64,000 nucleotides of DNA, taken from Okapia johnstoni. Its lineage: Eukaryota; Chordata; Mammalia; Artiodactyla; Giraffidae. Shown piece by piece: positions 44,923-54,876 of the stretch. Positions within the stretch are counted from its first letter, which is position 1. Each line of letters starts with the position of its first letter. Location of the stretch: positions 82,904,001-82,968,000 of the forward strand of contig CM044318.1 of NCBI GenBank assembly GCA_024291935.2, in the 5' to 3' direction. Both the position numbers and the translations under genes were made by a program. Under the pieces are notes generated by a model. That model searched no databases, was not told the DNA's origin, and saw only the letters and a list, made by a program, of their open reading frames with translations.

Positions 44923-45078
44923 ATGACCCTGAGGGATGGGATGGGGAGGGAGGTGGGAGGGGGTTCAGGGTGGGGAACACATGAACACCCATGGCTGATT
45001 CATGTCAATGTATGGCAAAAACCACTATAATATTGTAAAGTAATTAGCCTCCAATTAAAATAAATTATTTTTTTTAAG
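44923..45078 (+). mobile_element. L1 3' end, 155 bp
   Basis: Begins 'ggatgaccctgagggatggg' and follows the 3'UTR of the near-full-length L1 (compare 25490-25640), including its G-rich tract, ending in an A/T tail. A severely 5'-truncated insertion of the same young L1 type. Confidence 0.9.
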
Positions 45079-45837
45079 TGTTTGAGAAGCACTGGCCATG
45101 CCATGTGTCACCCAATCAACACTGATGTCACCCTATCTGCATACACGCTGATTCTTACATTGGTTACAAGACCCTAGTGGAGACCTCGTTCCCCAGCAGC
45201 GAAGGAGACAGAAGAAGCTGAGTGCCTGGAGAATGGGAGGCCCTGCAGACAAACGCCCAGCCCTGCAGACCTCATGATAAGTGGGCTTCACTTTCGTGAG
45301 TCAGTGTAGGATACTCATTACATGTGGAAGGACTTTGATTGCTTCATGGAGAGAGCAATGATATTTGTGAAGATGAAACCTTTCAAGAGCTGTCCTCTTG
45401 GACAGTGGTCATCAAGGGTCAATGGATGGAGGATCTGCTGACCGGAGGATTCCTGTGCTATGTCCCCACCCTCAGCAACCTCATCAACTCTCAGGCTTCC
45501 AACTACCACCTGCAGCAGCTCCCTGCGAGACTGTGAAATCTCCCCGTTAGCCCAGTAAAAATGCAATAGAAAAGCAAGACCAACCGCCCAAACTTGAAGA
45601 GTCGTCTAGGTTGTTAGTACCAAAGAGAGAATGACATTGCCTGACACTCCCTGAGTTGGAGCAAATTGTGTCAAAGTCCCACTCCAGGCAGCCCCCTCAT
45701 CCCCAAATCTCTCTTTTCTCCTCATTTCTTCCTGAGCATCCTTCCTCCAACTCCCACTTCCGGAAAAAGTGGTCTTGGCTTTTTGGCTTCCAGGATCCAT
45801 CCATCTTGGCTTCCAGGATCCATCTTTTCTCCCAAGT
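45079..45837. other. unique noncoding DNA
   Basis: No recognised gene. Frames near 45318-45566 overlap on both strands and show no domain. A 19-bp repeat, ttggcttccaggatccatc, occurs at 45783-45801 and 45806-45824. Confidence 0.5.
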
Positions 45838-46050
45838 GGGAAGCCTCAATGGCTCAGTGGGTAAAGAATCCACCTGCAATGCAGGAGACACAAGAGACAT
45901 GGGTTTGATCACTGGGTTAGGAAGATCCCCTGGAGGAGGGCACAGCAACCCACTCCAGTATTCATGCCTGGGATATCCAATGGACAGAGGAGCCAGGTGG
46001 GCTGCAGTCCAAAGTGTCGCGAAGAGTCAGACACAATTGAGCAACTAAGC
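45838..46050 (+). mobile_element. Bov-tA SINE
   Basis: Starts 'ggaagcctcaatggctcagt' and ends near 'cacaattgagcaactaagca'. Contains the extended 'acacaagagacatgggtttg' tRNA-like part. Confidence 0.9.
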
Positions 46051-46201
46051 ATGCACACCTAAAGTACCTCTCCTGTTTTCTTACATGATCAGTCTAGCTT
46101 TCTTCCCTTCTCTTGCCCACACCCTACACAGATCAACACAACAAAAGTCCCTCCATACACAAAAAGCATCAGGAGTCCCCCAATAAAAATACTTCTGTGC
46201 A

Positions 46202-46800
46202 CTGTTTACAATAGCTAGGACATGGAAGCAACCTAGATGTCCATCGGCAGACGAATGGATAAGAAAGCTGTGGTACATATCCACAATCGACTATTACTCA
46301 GCTGTTAAAAAGAACGCATTTGAATCTGTTCTAATAAGGTAGATGAAACTGGAGCCTATTATACAAAGTGAAGTAAGTCAGAAAGAAAAACACCAATACA
46401 GTATATTAACACATATATATGGAATTTAGGAAGATGGTAACAATGACCCTATATGCAAGACAGCAGAAAAGACACAGATATAAAGAACAGACTTTTGGAC
46501 TCTGTGGGAGAAGGCAAGGGTGGGATGATTTGAGAGAAAAGCATTGAAACATGTATATTACCATATGTGAAACAGATCACCAGTCCAAGTTTGATGTATG
46601 AAACAGGGCACCCAAAGCTGGGGCACTGGAACAAGCCTGAGGGATGGGATGGGGAGGGAGGTGGGAGGGGCGTTCAGGATGGGGGACATAAGTACACCCA
46701 TGGCTGATTCATGTCAATGGATGGCAAAAAACCACCACAATATTGTAATTAGCCTCCAATTAAAACAAATAAATTTTTAGAAAAGAAAGAAAACAAAAAC
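46202..46800 (+). mobile_element. 5'-truncated young L1 insertion with perfect TSD
   Basis: About 600 bp: the last codons of ORF2 ('ctgtttacaatagctaggac' onward), 3'UTR with the G-rich tract at about 46640-46670, and an A-rich tail. An exact 17-bp TSD, AAAAATACTTCTGTGCA, lies at 46185-46201 and 46801-46817. It is close in sequence to the near-full-length L1 and likely young. Confidence 0.96.
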
Positions 46801-46817
46801 AAAAATACTTCTGTGCA

Positions 46818-47500
46818 AATACTTTTGTACAAATTGCTTTTTCTTCTAATGGACAAATGGCATGCAGTTCCAAAGGCTATTATTTTTATGAGACTAAGAG
46901 TTACCCATGAAATGTGTTTCTAAATTCGGAGTTCTTAAACTAAACTCAGACCCATATAAGAATTTACTGAGGGTTCTGCCCGACAGTATTGCTTCTCTCC
47001 TACTTCTGTGCAAATAAGCATTTGGAATTTTCAAGGATAATGCTTAGTCATTAACACATCGTCAATGTTGCCTTGAGTTGTTGTGATTTGGGCTTGCTGC
47101 TATTATTCCATTTTAATTAGAAATCTTTATTAGTTTGACTTCATCATTATCACTTTAATTTCTTGTGAGCTGTTTGGTCGGCTATATAATGAGATGCCTA
47201 CTAGCATCCATTGCAATTTTGGCCCATAATTTTCCAGTGCCCAGACTTAGGACAATGTGTTATGGTACAAATTTGAACCCTTCAGACTCCTATTGCTAAG
47301 ATTTGTGAGGTGTTATTGCAGATAATTATATAATGATAAATATACACATATTATTTGTGATTATAGAAATAATTCCCTCAGAATGTCTTTGAACGGTGAA
47401 ATTTTATGGTTATTGAAAGTGTTTCTTCAACTGGGAATGCAGACAGGGCAACTTGGGGTCACAGTCTGTGTCTCAAATAACTATTGTTGAAAATATTTAA
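46818..47500. other. unique noncoding DNA
   Basis: AT-rich, no recognised repeat or gene. Confidence 0.5.
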
Positions 47501-47509
47501 GTGGCGATG

Positions 47510-47936
47510 ATTTTTGTTGCTGATAATTCCCAAATCAGAATCTCTTCTGATTCCCCCTCATCTCTACTTCCATACATTCAACCAAATAAATTCAGTATTT
47601 CCAACATGGAAACCATCTTCCCTCTCCCACACCAAACTTGCATCTTGTAGCTGCTCATGTCTCAGGAAATGACATCACTGTTCACACACTTCTCCGTCTG
47701 CAAACCTGGCTCTCTCCCTCTGCCCTGGTCCAGTCCCTAAGTTCTGTTGATTCTGCCTCTAAGATACTTTTTGAATCCCTCCTCTTCTTTTCATTTCTTC
47801 TGCTACCATCCTAAGGCTCTGCCACCTTTCACCTGGATTTTTCACTGCTTTATACCCAGCCTCCACAATCATTTCTAGCACATAGTAGGTGCTTGTGCAG
47901 AATCCTGCCTAGCACACAATAGGTGCTTATGCGATA
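47510..47936 (+). repeat. ancient L2-type LINE 3' region
   Basis: Resembles the block at 15.5-16.5 kb ('acatggaaaccatcttccct', 'aagttctgttgattctgcct', 'tgctaccatcctaaggctct') and ends in L2-like 'ctagcacatagtaggtgctt'. The last 24 bp occur twice: 47875-47898 and 47909-47932. Confidence 0.7.
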
Positions 47937-48154
47937 TCTTTTGCTTGTCTGGTTGATCCACTCTTTTGAGAGCTCAGATCCAGAGCTCAGAGGGAGGGAA
48001 GGGAGTAAGAGCAGAGGATTTATGCCCCTAAGCGCCCCGCCATGGAGTCCTCACAGGCGGGCAGATCCCATTTGCTGCTGAGCAGCCTCTCTGTTTTGAC
48101 GCCCCATGTATGAGGGTCCCGAGGCTGATGTAACAAAGTACCGCAGACTGGGTA

Positions 48155-48365
48155 TAGAACCATTATGTATAAAATAGATGACTAGTGAGAGCCTCCGGGA
48201 CAGCACAGGGAGCTCTACTCAGTGCTCTGTGGTGACCTAAACGGGAAGGAAATCCAAGGAAGAGGAGATACAGTATACGTGTGGCTGATTCACTTTGCTG
48301 TGCAGCAGAAACTAACACAACATTGTAACGCTTATACTCCAATTAAAAAAAAAGTAAAAAGAAAA
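48155..48365 (+). mobile_element. L1 3' tail
   Basis: 'gacagcacagggagctctac', 'gctgattcactttgctgtgc' and 'agaaactaacacaacattgt' then an A-rich tail: an L1 3' end inserted in the ancient repeat. Confidence 0.82.
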
Positions 48366-48495
48366 GAGACATTTTTCCTCTCATAGTCCTGGAGACAACG
48401 AATGTGAAATCAGAGTGTTGGCAGGGCTGTGTTCCCTCTGAGGGTTCTAGCAGAGTCTGTCCGTCTGGTGTTAACCACCATCCTAGGCCTCCCTT

Positions 48496-49089
48496 TGATG
48501 GGGAAAGTGAGAGACTTTATTTTGGGGGGCTCTAAAATCACTGCAGATGGTGACTGCAGCCATGAAATTAAAAGACGTTTCCTTCTTGGAAGAAGAGCTA
48601 TGACCAACCTAGACAGCATATTAAACAGCAGAGACATTACTTTGCCGACAAAGGTCCGTCTAGTCAAAGCTATGGTTTTTCCAGTAGTTAAGTACGGATG
48701 TGAGAGTTGGACTATAAAGAAAGCTGAGCGCCGAAGAACTGATGCTTTTGAACTGTGGTGTTGGAGAAGACTCTTGAGAGTCCCTTGGACTGCAAGAATA
48801 TAAAACCTGTCAATCCTAAAGGAAATCAGTCCTGAATATTCATTGGAAGGACTGATGCTGAAGCTGAAACTCCAATACGTTGGCCACCTGAAGTGAAGAG
48901 CTGACTCATTGGAAAAGACCCTGATGCTGGGAACGATTGAAGGCAGGAGGATGAAATGGTTGGATGACATCACCGACTTGATGGACATGAGTTTGAGCAA
49001 GTTCTGGGAGTTGGTGATGGACAGGAAAGCCTGGAATGCTGCAGTCCATGGGGTTGCAAAGAGTAAGACAATGCTGAGCAACTGAACTG
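48496..49089 (+). mobile_element. BovB 3' end
   Basis: 594 bp from 'gatggggaaagtgagagact' to 'acaatgctgagcaactgaac'. Exact 11-bp TSD, AGGCCTCCCTT, at 48485-48495 and 49090-49100. A 124-codon open piece (48429-48803) covers part of the BovB C-terminal region (ELWCWRRLLRVPWTA). Confidence 0.95.
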
Positions 49090-49384
49090 AGGCCTCCCTT
49101 GGCTTGCAGACACAGCATTCCTATCTCTGCCTCCATCACCACTCGCCTTGCCATGTTTTTCTCCCCATCTCTTACAAGGACATCAGTCATGTTGGATTAA
49201 GGGCCACCCTACTCCAGCACAGCATCATCTGAACCAGTGGCATCTTCAGTGATCCCACTTCCAAATCACACCATATTCTGAGGTTCTGGGAAGGACGTCA
49301 GTTTGAGGGGGAACGGTCTCCAGCCCAGGACACCCTGTAACTGTCACCTCCTCTGAAGGGACATGCCATTGCTATTTTCTCAAT

Positions 49385-50400
49385 GGTTTGAGATCCATTC
49401 TTCATTAAGTACTAAATTTCCATGTGCAGTTGGGTCTATTTCCAGATTTTTCAACTCTGTTCCATTGGTCTGTCTATGCAGGCACCAGTTCCATGGTATT
49501 CTAGTTACAGAGCCTTTCTGGTGTGTTTTAATATCCTAATTCTAGAATTTTTATAGTATGTTTAACCTAATGTTTAAACTGGCTCTTCTTCCTCTAGGTT
49601 TTCCTTGTGACTCTTCCTCATTTGTTCTTCAACATAAACTTTAATTTATAAATTGTCCTGTGAAGAACTGACATTTCTTTGTGAACTGACATTCACAAAG
49701 ATATTTGTGAAAATGAGTTTTTCTATTCAAACATGGCACATTTTTTTGCTGTTTATGGCCTTTTTTGAATCTTCCAGGGTGCTAAAGTTTTCCATAATGT
49801 TTCAGACATTTCTATGTAAGTTTATCTCTAAGTATTTCATTTTCTTTCTAGCTGTAATAAGTACAGTCCTCTCTTCCAGTAAATTTTCTAACTGGTTTTT
49901 GCTTATATTTATGACAACTATTGATTCGTGTGAGCTTCCCTGGTGACTTAGTTGTAAAGAGTCTACTTACAAGGCAGGAGACGCGAGTTCGATCGCTGGG
50001 TCGGCAAGATCCTCTGGAGAAGGAAATGGCAATCCATTCCAATGCTCTTGCCTGGGAAATCCCAGGGACAGAGGAGCCTGGTCAGCTGAAGTTCACAGGG
50101 TTGCAAAAGAGTCAGCTACAACTAAACCCCCATTGATTTGTGTGTTGCTATTACAACTTAACTTACTAAATTTCCTTACTATCACATAGTAGTTTCCCAC
50201 CAATTCTTTGCATTGCTACAGTCACATTATCTATAAGTAGAAATGCACTTACATTATTTTCTAATATCTACTCTGTAAATGCTTTATTTTCTCTGATTTT
50301 ATTGGCTAACAACACAATATTTAGCAGTAGTAGAGACATTAGTGGCCATTAGTTCTTGTTCCAGACCTTGACAGCAAAGCCCCAAGTGCTCTGCAATTAA
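49385..50400 (-). mobile_element. old L1 ORF2 fragment, antisense
   Basis: The plus strand reads like inverted L1 reverse transcriptase sequence: 'ctgttccattggtctgtcta' at about 49459-49480, 'tttatctctaagtatttcat' at about 49820-49840, 'caacttaacttactaaattt' after the SINE. All frames are broken. A Bov-tA SINE splits it at 49933-50131. Confidence 0.78.
49933..50131 (+). mobile_element. Bov-tA SINE
   Basis: Starts 'agcttccctggtgacttagt'. TSD of 13 bp with one mismatch at 49920-49932 and 50132-50144 (attgatt, then c or t, then gtgtg). Confidence 0.93.
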
Positions 50401-50474
50401 GTAAAAAGCTAACTTTGGTCTGAAGCATATGTATTTGTCATGCTTTGGCAGTATCCATCAGTTCCTATATTACT

Positions 50475-50750
50475 GCTGCTACTGCTGCTACTGCCAAGTC
50501 GCGTCAGTCGTGTCCGACTCTGTGCGACCCCACAGACGGCAGCCCACCAGGCTTCGTCGTCCCTGGGATTCTCCAGGCAAGAATACTGGAGTGGGTTGCC
50601 ATTTCCTTCTCCAGTGCAGGAAAGGGAAAAGTGAAAGCGAAGTCGCTCAGTCGTGTCCGACTCTTAGCGACCCCATGGACTGTAGCCTACCAGGCTCCTC
50701 CGTCCATGGGATTTTCCAGGCAAGAGTACTGGAGTGGGGTGCCATTGCCT
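50475..50750 (-). mobile_element. BOV-A2 SINE, dimeric
   Basis: Two related monomers joined by an A-rich/'cactttc'-type linker (on the minus strand): roughly 50475-50620 and 50630-50750. The 3' end at the left is a gctgctact repeat. 9-bp TSD, TATATTACT, at 50466-50474 and 50751-50759. Sharply conserved, so probably young. Confidence 0.94.
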
Positions 50751-50779
50751 TATATTACTAAGTGTTTATAAAATGAATG

Positions 50780-51150
50780 GGTATTGTTAGGGACTGAAGT
50801 CCTAACTCCAGAACTGATATGTGACTGTATTTGGAGAAAAGGCTGTTAATGGGGTGATTAAGTTAAAATGAAGCCACTAGGGTGGGCCTCAATCTGTTTT
50901 GACTGGTGTCCTTATAAGAGGGAATTCAGACCCACTAAGGGGCTATATGATCAAGTGCACACGTAGGAAAGACCAGGTGAGGCAGCAAGGAGACCACGTG
51001 CAACCCAAGGAGAGAAGCCTCAGAAGAAACCACCTTGATCTTGGACTTCGCAGCCTCCAGGCCTGTCAGAAGATATATTTCTGTTGTCCATGCCACAAGT
51101 CTGTGGTACTTTGGAATAACACCTGTTGCCGTCTAATATATATATGGAAT
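50780..51150 (+). repeat. MaLR-type LTR (solo)
   Basis: Sequence order is that of ERVL-MaLR (MST/MLT1-like) long terminal repeats: 'atgtgactgtatttggagaa', 'gactggtgtccttataagag', 'tcttggacttcgcagcctcc', 'atatatttctgttgtccatg'. No internal retroviral sequence accompanies it. Subfamily uncertain. Confidence 0.78.
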
Positions 51151-51214
51151 TGTGTCAAGTTCTTCTTGTGTATCTGTGAAGATGACTGTATGATTTATCC
51201 CCCCAGCTTTATTA

Positions 51215-51522
51215 ATTGTTGTTGTTCAGTCGCTAAGTCATGTTTGTGACCCCATGGACCGCAGCACACCATGCTTCCCTATCCTCCACCATCTCCCAGA
51301 GTTTGCTCAAACTCATGTCTATTATGTCGATGATGCCATCCAACCATCTCATCGTCTGTCAGCCCCTTCTCCTGCCCTCAATCTTTCCCAGCATCAGAGT
51401 CTTTTCCAATGAGTCAGTTCTTCGCATCTGGTGGCCAAAGTATTGGAGCTTCAGTGTCAGCATCAGTCCTTCCAATGAATATTCAGGGTTGATTTCTTTT
51501 AGGATTGACAGGTTTGATCTTG
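51215..51522 (-). mobile_element. BovB 3' end
   Basis: Minus-strand BovB, 3' end at the left ('ttgttgttgttcagtcgcta'), truncated at the right. About 310 bp. A small deletion removes part of the usual 'tgtccgactctttgcgac' block near 51240. Confidence 0.92.
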
Positions 51523-51554
51523 CTGTCTGTAGTTTGGTGTATCAATATATTTCC

Positions 51555-51900
51555 TACTAACAGACATCCTTGCACTCTAGAATGAATTTCACTTACTAGT
51601 TTTGTTTTGTTTGGGGGTATGCCACATTGGTGGCAAGATCTTAGTTCCCAGACCCTGGGGACCCAGGGCCTGGCAGTGAGAGCACAGAGTCCTAACCGCT
51701 GGATCACCAGAGAATTCCCAAATCTCACTTGTTCTTAATGTATCTCTCATGTGCTATTGAATTCTTTTGGATAACCTTTTACTTAAAATTTTAACATAAA
51801 TATTTATCAGTAAGATCAATCAGAAGTTTTATTTTTCAGTGAAATCTTTTCAAATTTGAGGATTAATAATATATTCACTTTTCAGCAAAGAAAACCATTC
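51555..51900 (-). mobile_element. old L1 fragment split by CHR
   Basis: Before and after the CHR, 'ccttgcactctagaatgaat' and 'aatctcacttgttcttaatg' line up as inverted L1 ORF2, followed by AT-rich decayed sequence. Moderate support. Confidence 0.5.
51598..51719 (-). mobile_element. CHR-type SINE
   Basis: Minus-strand CHR: 'gggaattctctggtgatcca' (minus strand) is the head at the right. Flanks 'aatttcactt' (left) and 'aatctcactt' (right) look like a 10-bp TSD with one mismatch. Confidence 0.88.
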
Positions 51901-53000
51901 TTTACACTCCAATTGCAACTTTTCTATAATTTTGTAATTCTTTTAAAGCTTATTAAAAAAATTAAACATAAGAAAAGTCTAAGCTCTTTGATGGCTCATT
52001 ATCAGTAGAGGTAACTTCACAACAGTGTTATTAATAATGTTCTTCCTGTTGGGGTTGATATACAATAGCCCTAATGTGTCAAATCTCTCGAACAAAGTAG
52101 ATGAGTACCTTGTCACATGGACAAAAGTCTCCAGGATTTATTCCAGTTCCTGGCACATATTAGGTGCCCTGCAGAAGTTCTTTGAATGAGCAAATGGACA
52201 AGGATGGATTCTGCACATATGCGTCAAAGTACAGATTGTACAGAAAATTCATGAAACTTTTCCCTTAATATTTTGTGTGATGTGAGAAAAGATTATTAAC
52301 GTTTGAGAGTCTGATCCCTGTTTAAGCAGTTAGGAGAGTAAAAAGGAGATTTTTCCATCAACTAAAATAACTCTGCTTTCTGCAGACTGTGTAACAGGAT
52401 AATTGAAGATTCATGCAAGACTAATGGATTCTTTGTGAGAAGGATGGATGCATGAAGGGAACTTGATATCCCTGCACGATGACAACAGCAGCAGTTATTT
52501 ATCAGAAATGTAAATGGATTTACTCAGCCCGTGGTGTTGCCCCTGCTGTGATGCCAACTACACACTTGGCACCACTTACCTCTTTCTTCCCGACCTCCCT
52601 CTGCTTTGCTTTACCAGCACTTGTTGGGCCTTTTTGCATCAGACTGTCGATTTGCATGACATTACAAATGAGTGCAATCCTGAATGTGGTCATAAAGCCT
52701 GCTCAACACCTTCATGAGCATAATCCCTCAGAAAACAAAAGCCCCACTTAATCAGTACTCAGCCTGGTTGCTGCAAGCCCGACCCCTTGAAAGCCTTACC
52801 TCACATAGGAGCACTGGACCCTGACCCCTCTCTCTGAAAGGAACACCAGAAAGATGTCAGGAGTCCAGTCAGGAAATCTAACCCCATGTCTCGTGTTATG
52901 GGAAGAGAATTCCATCACTTTAAATGAGCTCCTTCCTACCCCCTACGTCGTCTCTGTATGACTTTGATAAATCACCCAGTTCCCAGGGTCTCAGGCTTCA
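51901..53000. other. unique noncoding DNA
   Basis: Mostly unassigned. 'cctggcacatattaggtgcc' near 52150 may be an L2 or MIR end. Two overlapping plus-strand frames at 52479-52751 encode cysteine-rich peptides with no family I recognise; I do not call a gene. Confidence 0.45.
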
Positions 53001-53310
53001 GCGCCATCCAAGCACGTGCTCTGGGGCTTTGCTCACATAGGTTCCTCTTCCTGGAGCGTCCTTCCCTACCTCCCATCCCTACTCAGATGAATCATCAGAG
53101 ACCCAACTCCGATCCACCTGCCAAGGAAACTTTCTAGACCCTGCCTTTCTGCTGCCTTTATTAGAACCATGAATATACATGCCCATTCTCTTTAGTAGGT
53201 CATACATGCCATCAGAGAGCAGATTGTGTCTTGGTCACTGATGAATGCCACACAGCAGTATCTCATTGCAGCATGCAACACTTATTTGCTGTGATAAATC
53301 CATTTACTAA
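53001..53310 (+). repeat. L2-type LINE 3' fragment
   Basis: 'cctcttcctggagcgtcctt' and the decayed 'cagagagcagattgtgtctt' region match the order of L2 3' ends. Confidence 0.7.
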
Positions 53311-53791
53311 AATAAATTCCCCTGGGGTGGATTCAATACCTCCTTTGAAATGAAACTTACTGCCTTCTGATGTTTGCATCCTCTTGAAATTTTCAGAAAT
53401 TTGTCTTAAACTTGAGGTTTCCATTTTGAACCTGGGTAGATGTGCTTACCTGTCAACTACAACACTAATTTTGAAATTTCATGAAACAATATTAATGCAA
53501 TTCCTATGGAATAACAGAACAATGCTAAGTAAGGGTTTATGTTTGTGAACTACAAATGCCCAAGAAGAAAGAAATGCTGCTTGAATATTTAACCGGCAGT
53601 GATGTAAAGAAACTGAATGATGTACCTGTAAAGCCGTGCCTCCTGATTTCTCAGTTCCCTGAAAGCTTGGAGGTGCACTGTTTGTATGGTCAGGAGGGGA
53701 GACAGTTTAATTTATAGAGTCGAAATAGAAGATGTCTGAAAGTAGGAACACTTGCTCTACTGGAAAAAGTCACATATTTGCTACAAAAGGC
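53311..53791. other. unique noncoding DNA
   Basis: No recognised repeat or gene. Confidence 0.5.
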
Positions 53792-53817
53792 GATACAAGT
53801 TAGATTTCTCTCTGTAA

Positions 53818-54018
53818 ATTCGTTTCTCAGTAGTGTCCAACTCTTTGCAACCCCATGGACTGTAACCTCTGTCATGGAATTCTCCAAGCAAGAATACTGA
53901 AGTGAGTAGCCACTATCTTCTCCGAGGAATCTTCTCAATCCAGGAACTGAACCCATGTCTCCTGCATTGCAGGTGAATTCTTTACCATATGAGCCACCGG
54001 GAAAACCCCATGAGAGAT
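53818..54018 (-). mobile_element. Bov-tA SINE with an unusually long TSD
   Basis: Minus-strand, fairly diverged SINE. The flanks 53792-53817 and 54019-54044 are 26 bp each, start gatacaagttag and end tttctctctgtaa, and differ at one position (a or t). Confidence 0.9.
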
Positions 54019-54044
54019 GATACAAGTTAGTTTTCTCTCTGTAA

Positions 54045-54675
54045 GCCAACTTCTGAAAGCATCTTTAGAAACTTTTTCCTATTTAGAAAAAGGATGAGTA
54101 GAATTTCCTATGAAAATCTTCAACTAAAGGTTGCCATGCAGAAGAATCAAGCCAACTAAAAATTATAATATACATATGTCACTGGCATATACTCACATAA
54201 ATATATCTTGACTGCCAGTTATGTGCTGCTAGACCTACCTAAAGCAGGTTTCTAACTCCCTTTTAGAAAATGACATCACATGACCATAGTATAAATCCAC
54301 AATTTGCAAGTTTTCTTAAGTGGAATATCTTGGTAAGAGATCATATTTCTATCACCTCTGAGAAAACTCTTCTCTGTTAATTAGAAGAACTAAGAAACCT
54401 CTATTTTGTCGGCAAATGCCTACCCTGGAGGACTAGAGGGTTTAACTACAATATTTGTCTTGTGACTCATTTTGGTTTTGACAGTTTGACTACCATAATT
54501 ATCACTTTCTCAGAAAATATTTAATGAAGATAATAAGATAATCCTGTGCACGACTGCACTTTCTCATGGAATCTTCTTCATTCATTATTTTAATGATAGA
54601 AAAATGTGAATTTGTTATTAAGCTAATGCAAAGCTGAGTTTTCACATATGTTGCAAAAATGCATACAATCTTAAA
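54045..54675. other. unique noncoding DNA
   Basis: No recognised repeat or gene; AT-rich. Confidence 0.5.
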
Positions 54676-54876
54676 GGGCAGGTTCAGCGGGTAAAGAATC
54701 GGCCTGCAATGCAGGAAACACAGGAGACTTGGGTTTGATTCCTGGGTCAGGAAGATCTCGTGGAGAAGGAAATTGCAACCCACTCCAGCATTCTTGCCTG
54801 GAAAATCCCATGGACAGAGGAGTCTGGAGGGGTACAGTCTATGGGGTCGTAAAGAGTCAGACACGACTGAGCACAT
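54676..54876 (+). mobile_element. Bov-tA SINE, head altered
   Basis: The first bases are missing or replaced ('gggcaggttcagcgggtaaa' where other copies have the gcttccctggtggctca head); the rest to 'gacacgactgagcacatggc' is ordinary. Confidence 0.9.

Larger units (their letters stand above)
48095..49350 (+). repeat. ancient interspersed repeat (unnamed), split twice
   Basis: The pieces 48115-48150 ('taacaaagtaccgcagactg'), 48366-48495 and 49090-49350 ('cttacaaggacatcagtcat', 'taagggccaccctactccag') follow one another as a common old mammalian repeat. I do not know its correct family name. An L1 3' end (about 48155-48365) and a BovB (48496-49089) interrupt it. A related copy lies at 56725-57180. 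Confidence 0.6.

Noticed and set aside
45318..45566. Short ORFs as an exon
   Set aside because: Overlapping frames on both strands, no family recognised and no defensible splice sites.
50780..51150. A complete endogenous retrovirus
   Set aside because: Only one LTR-like segment is present; no gag, pol or env sequence flanks it.
52479..52751. Cysteine-rich peptide frames as a small gene
   Set aside because: No signal peptide or spacing pattern of a known family; two overlapping frames in otherwise unassigned DNA.
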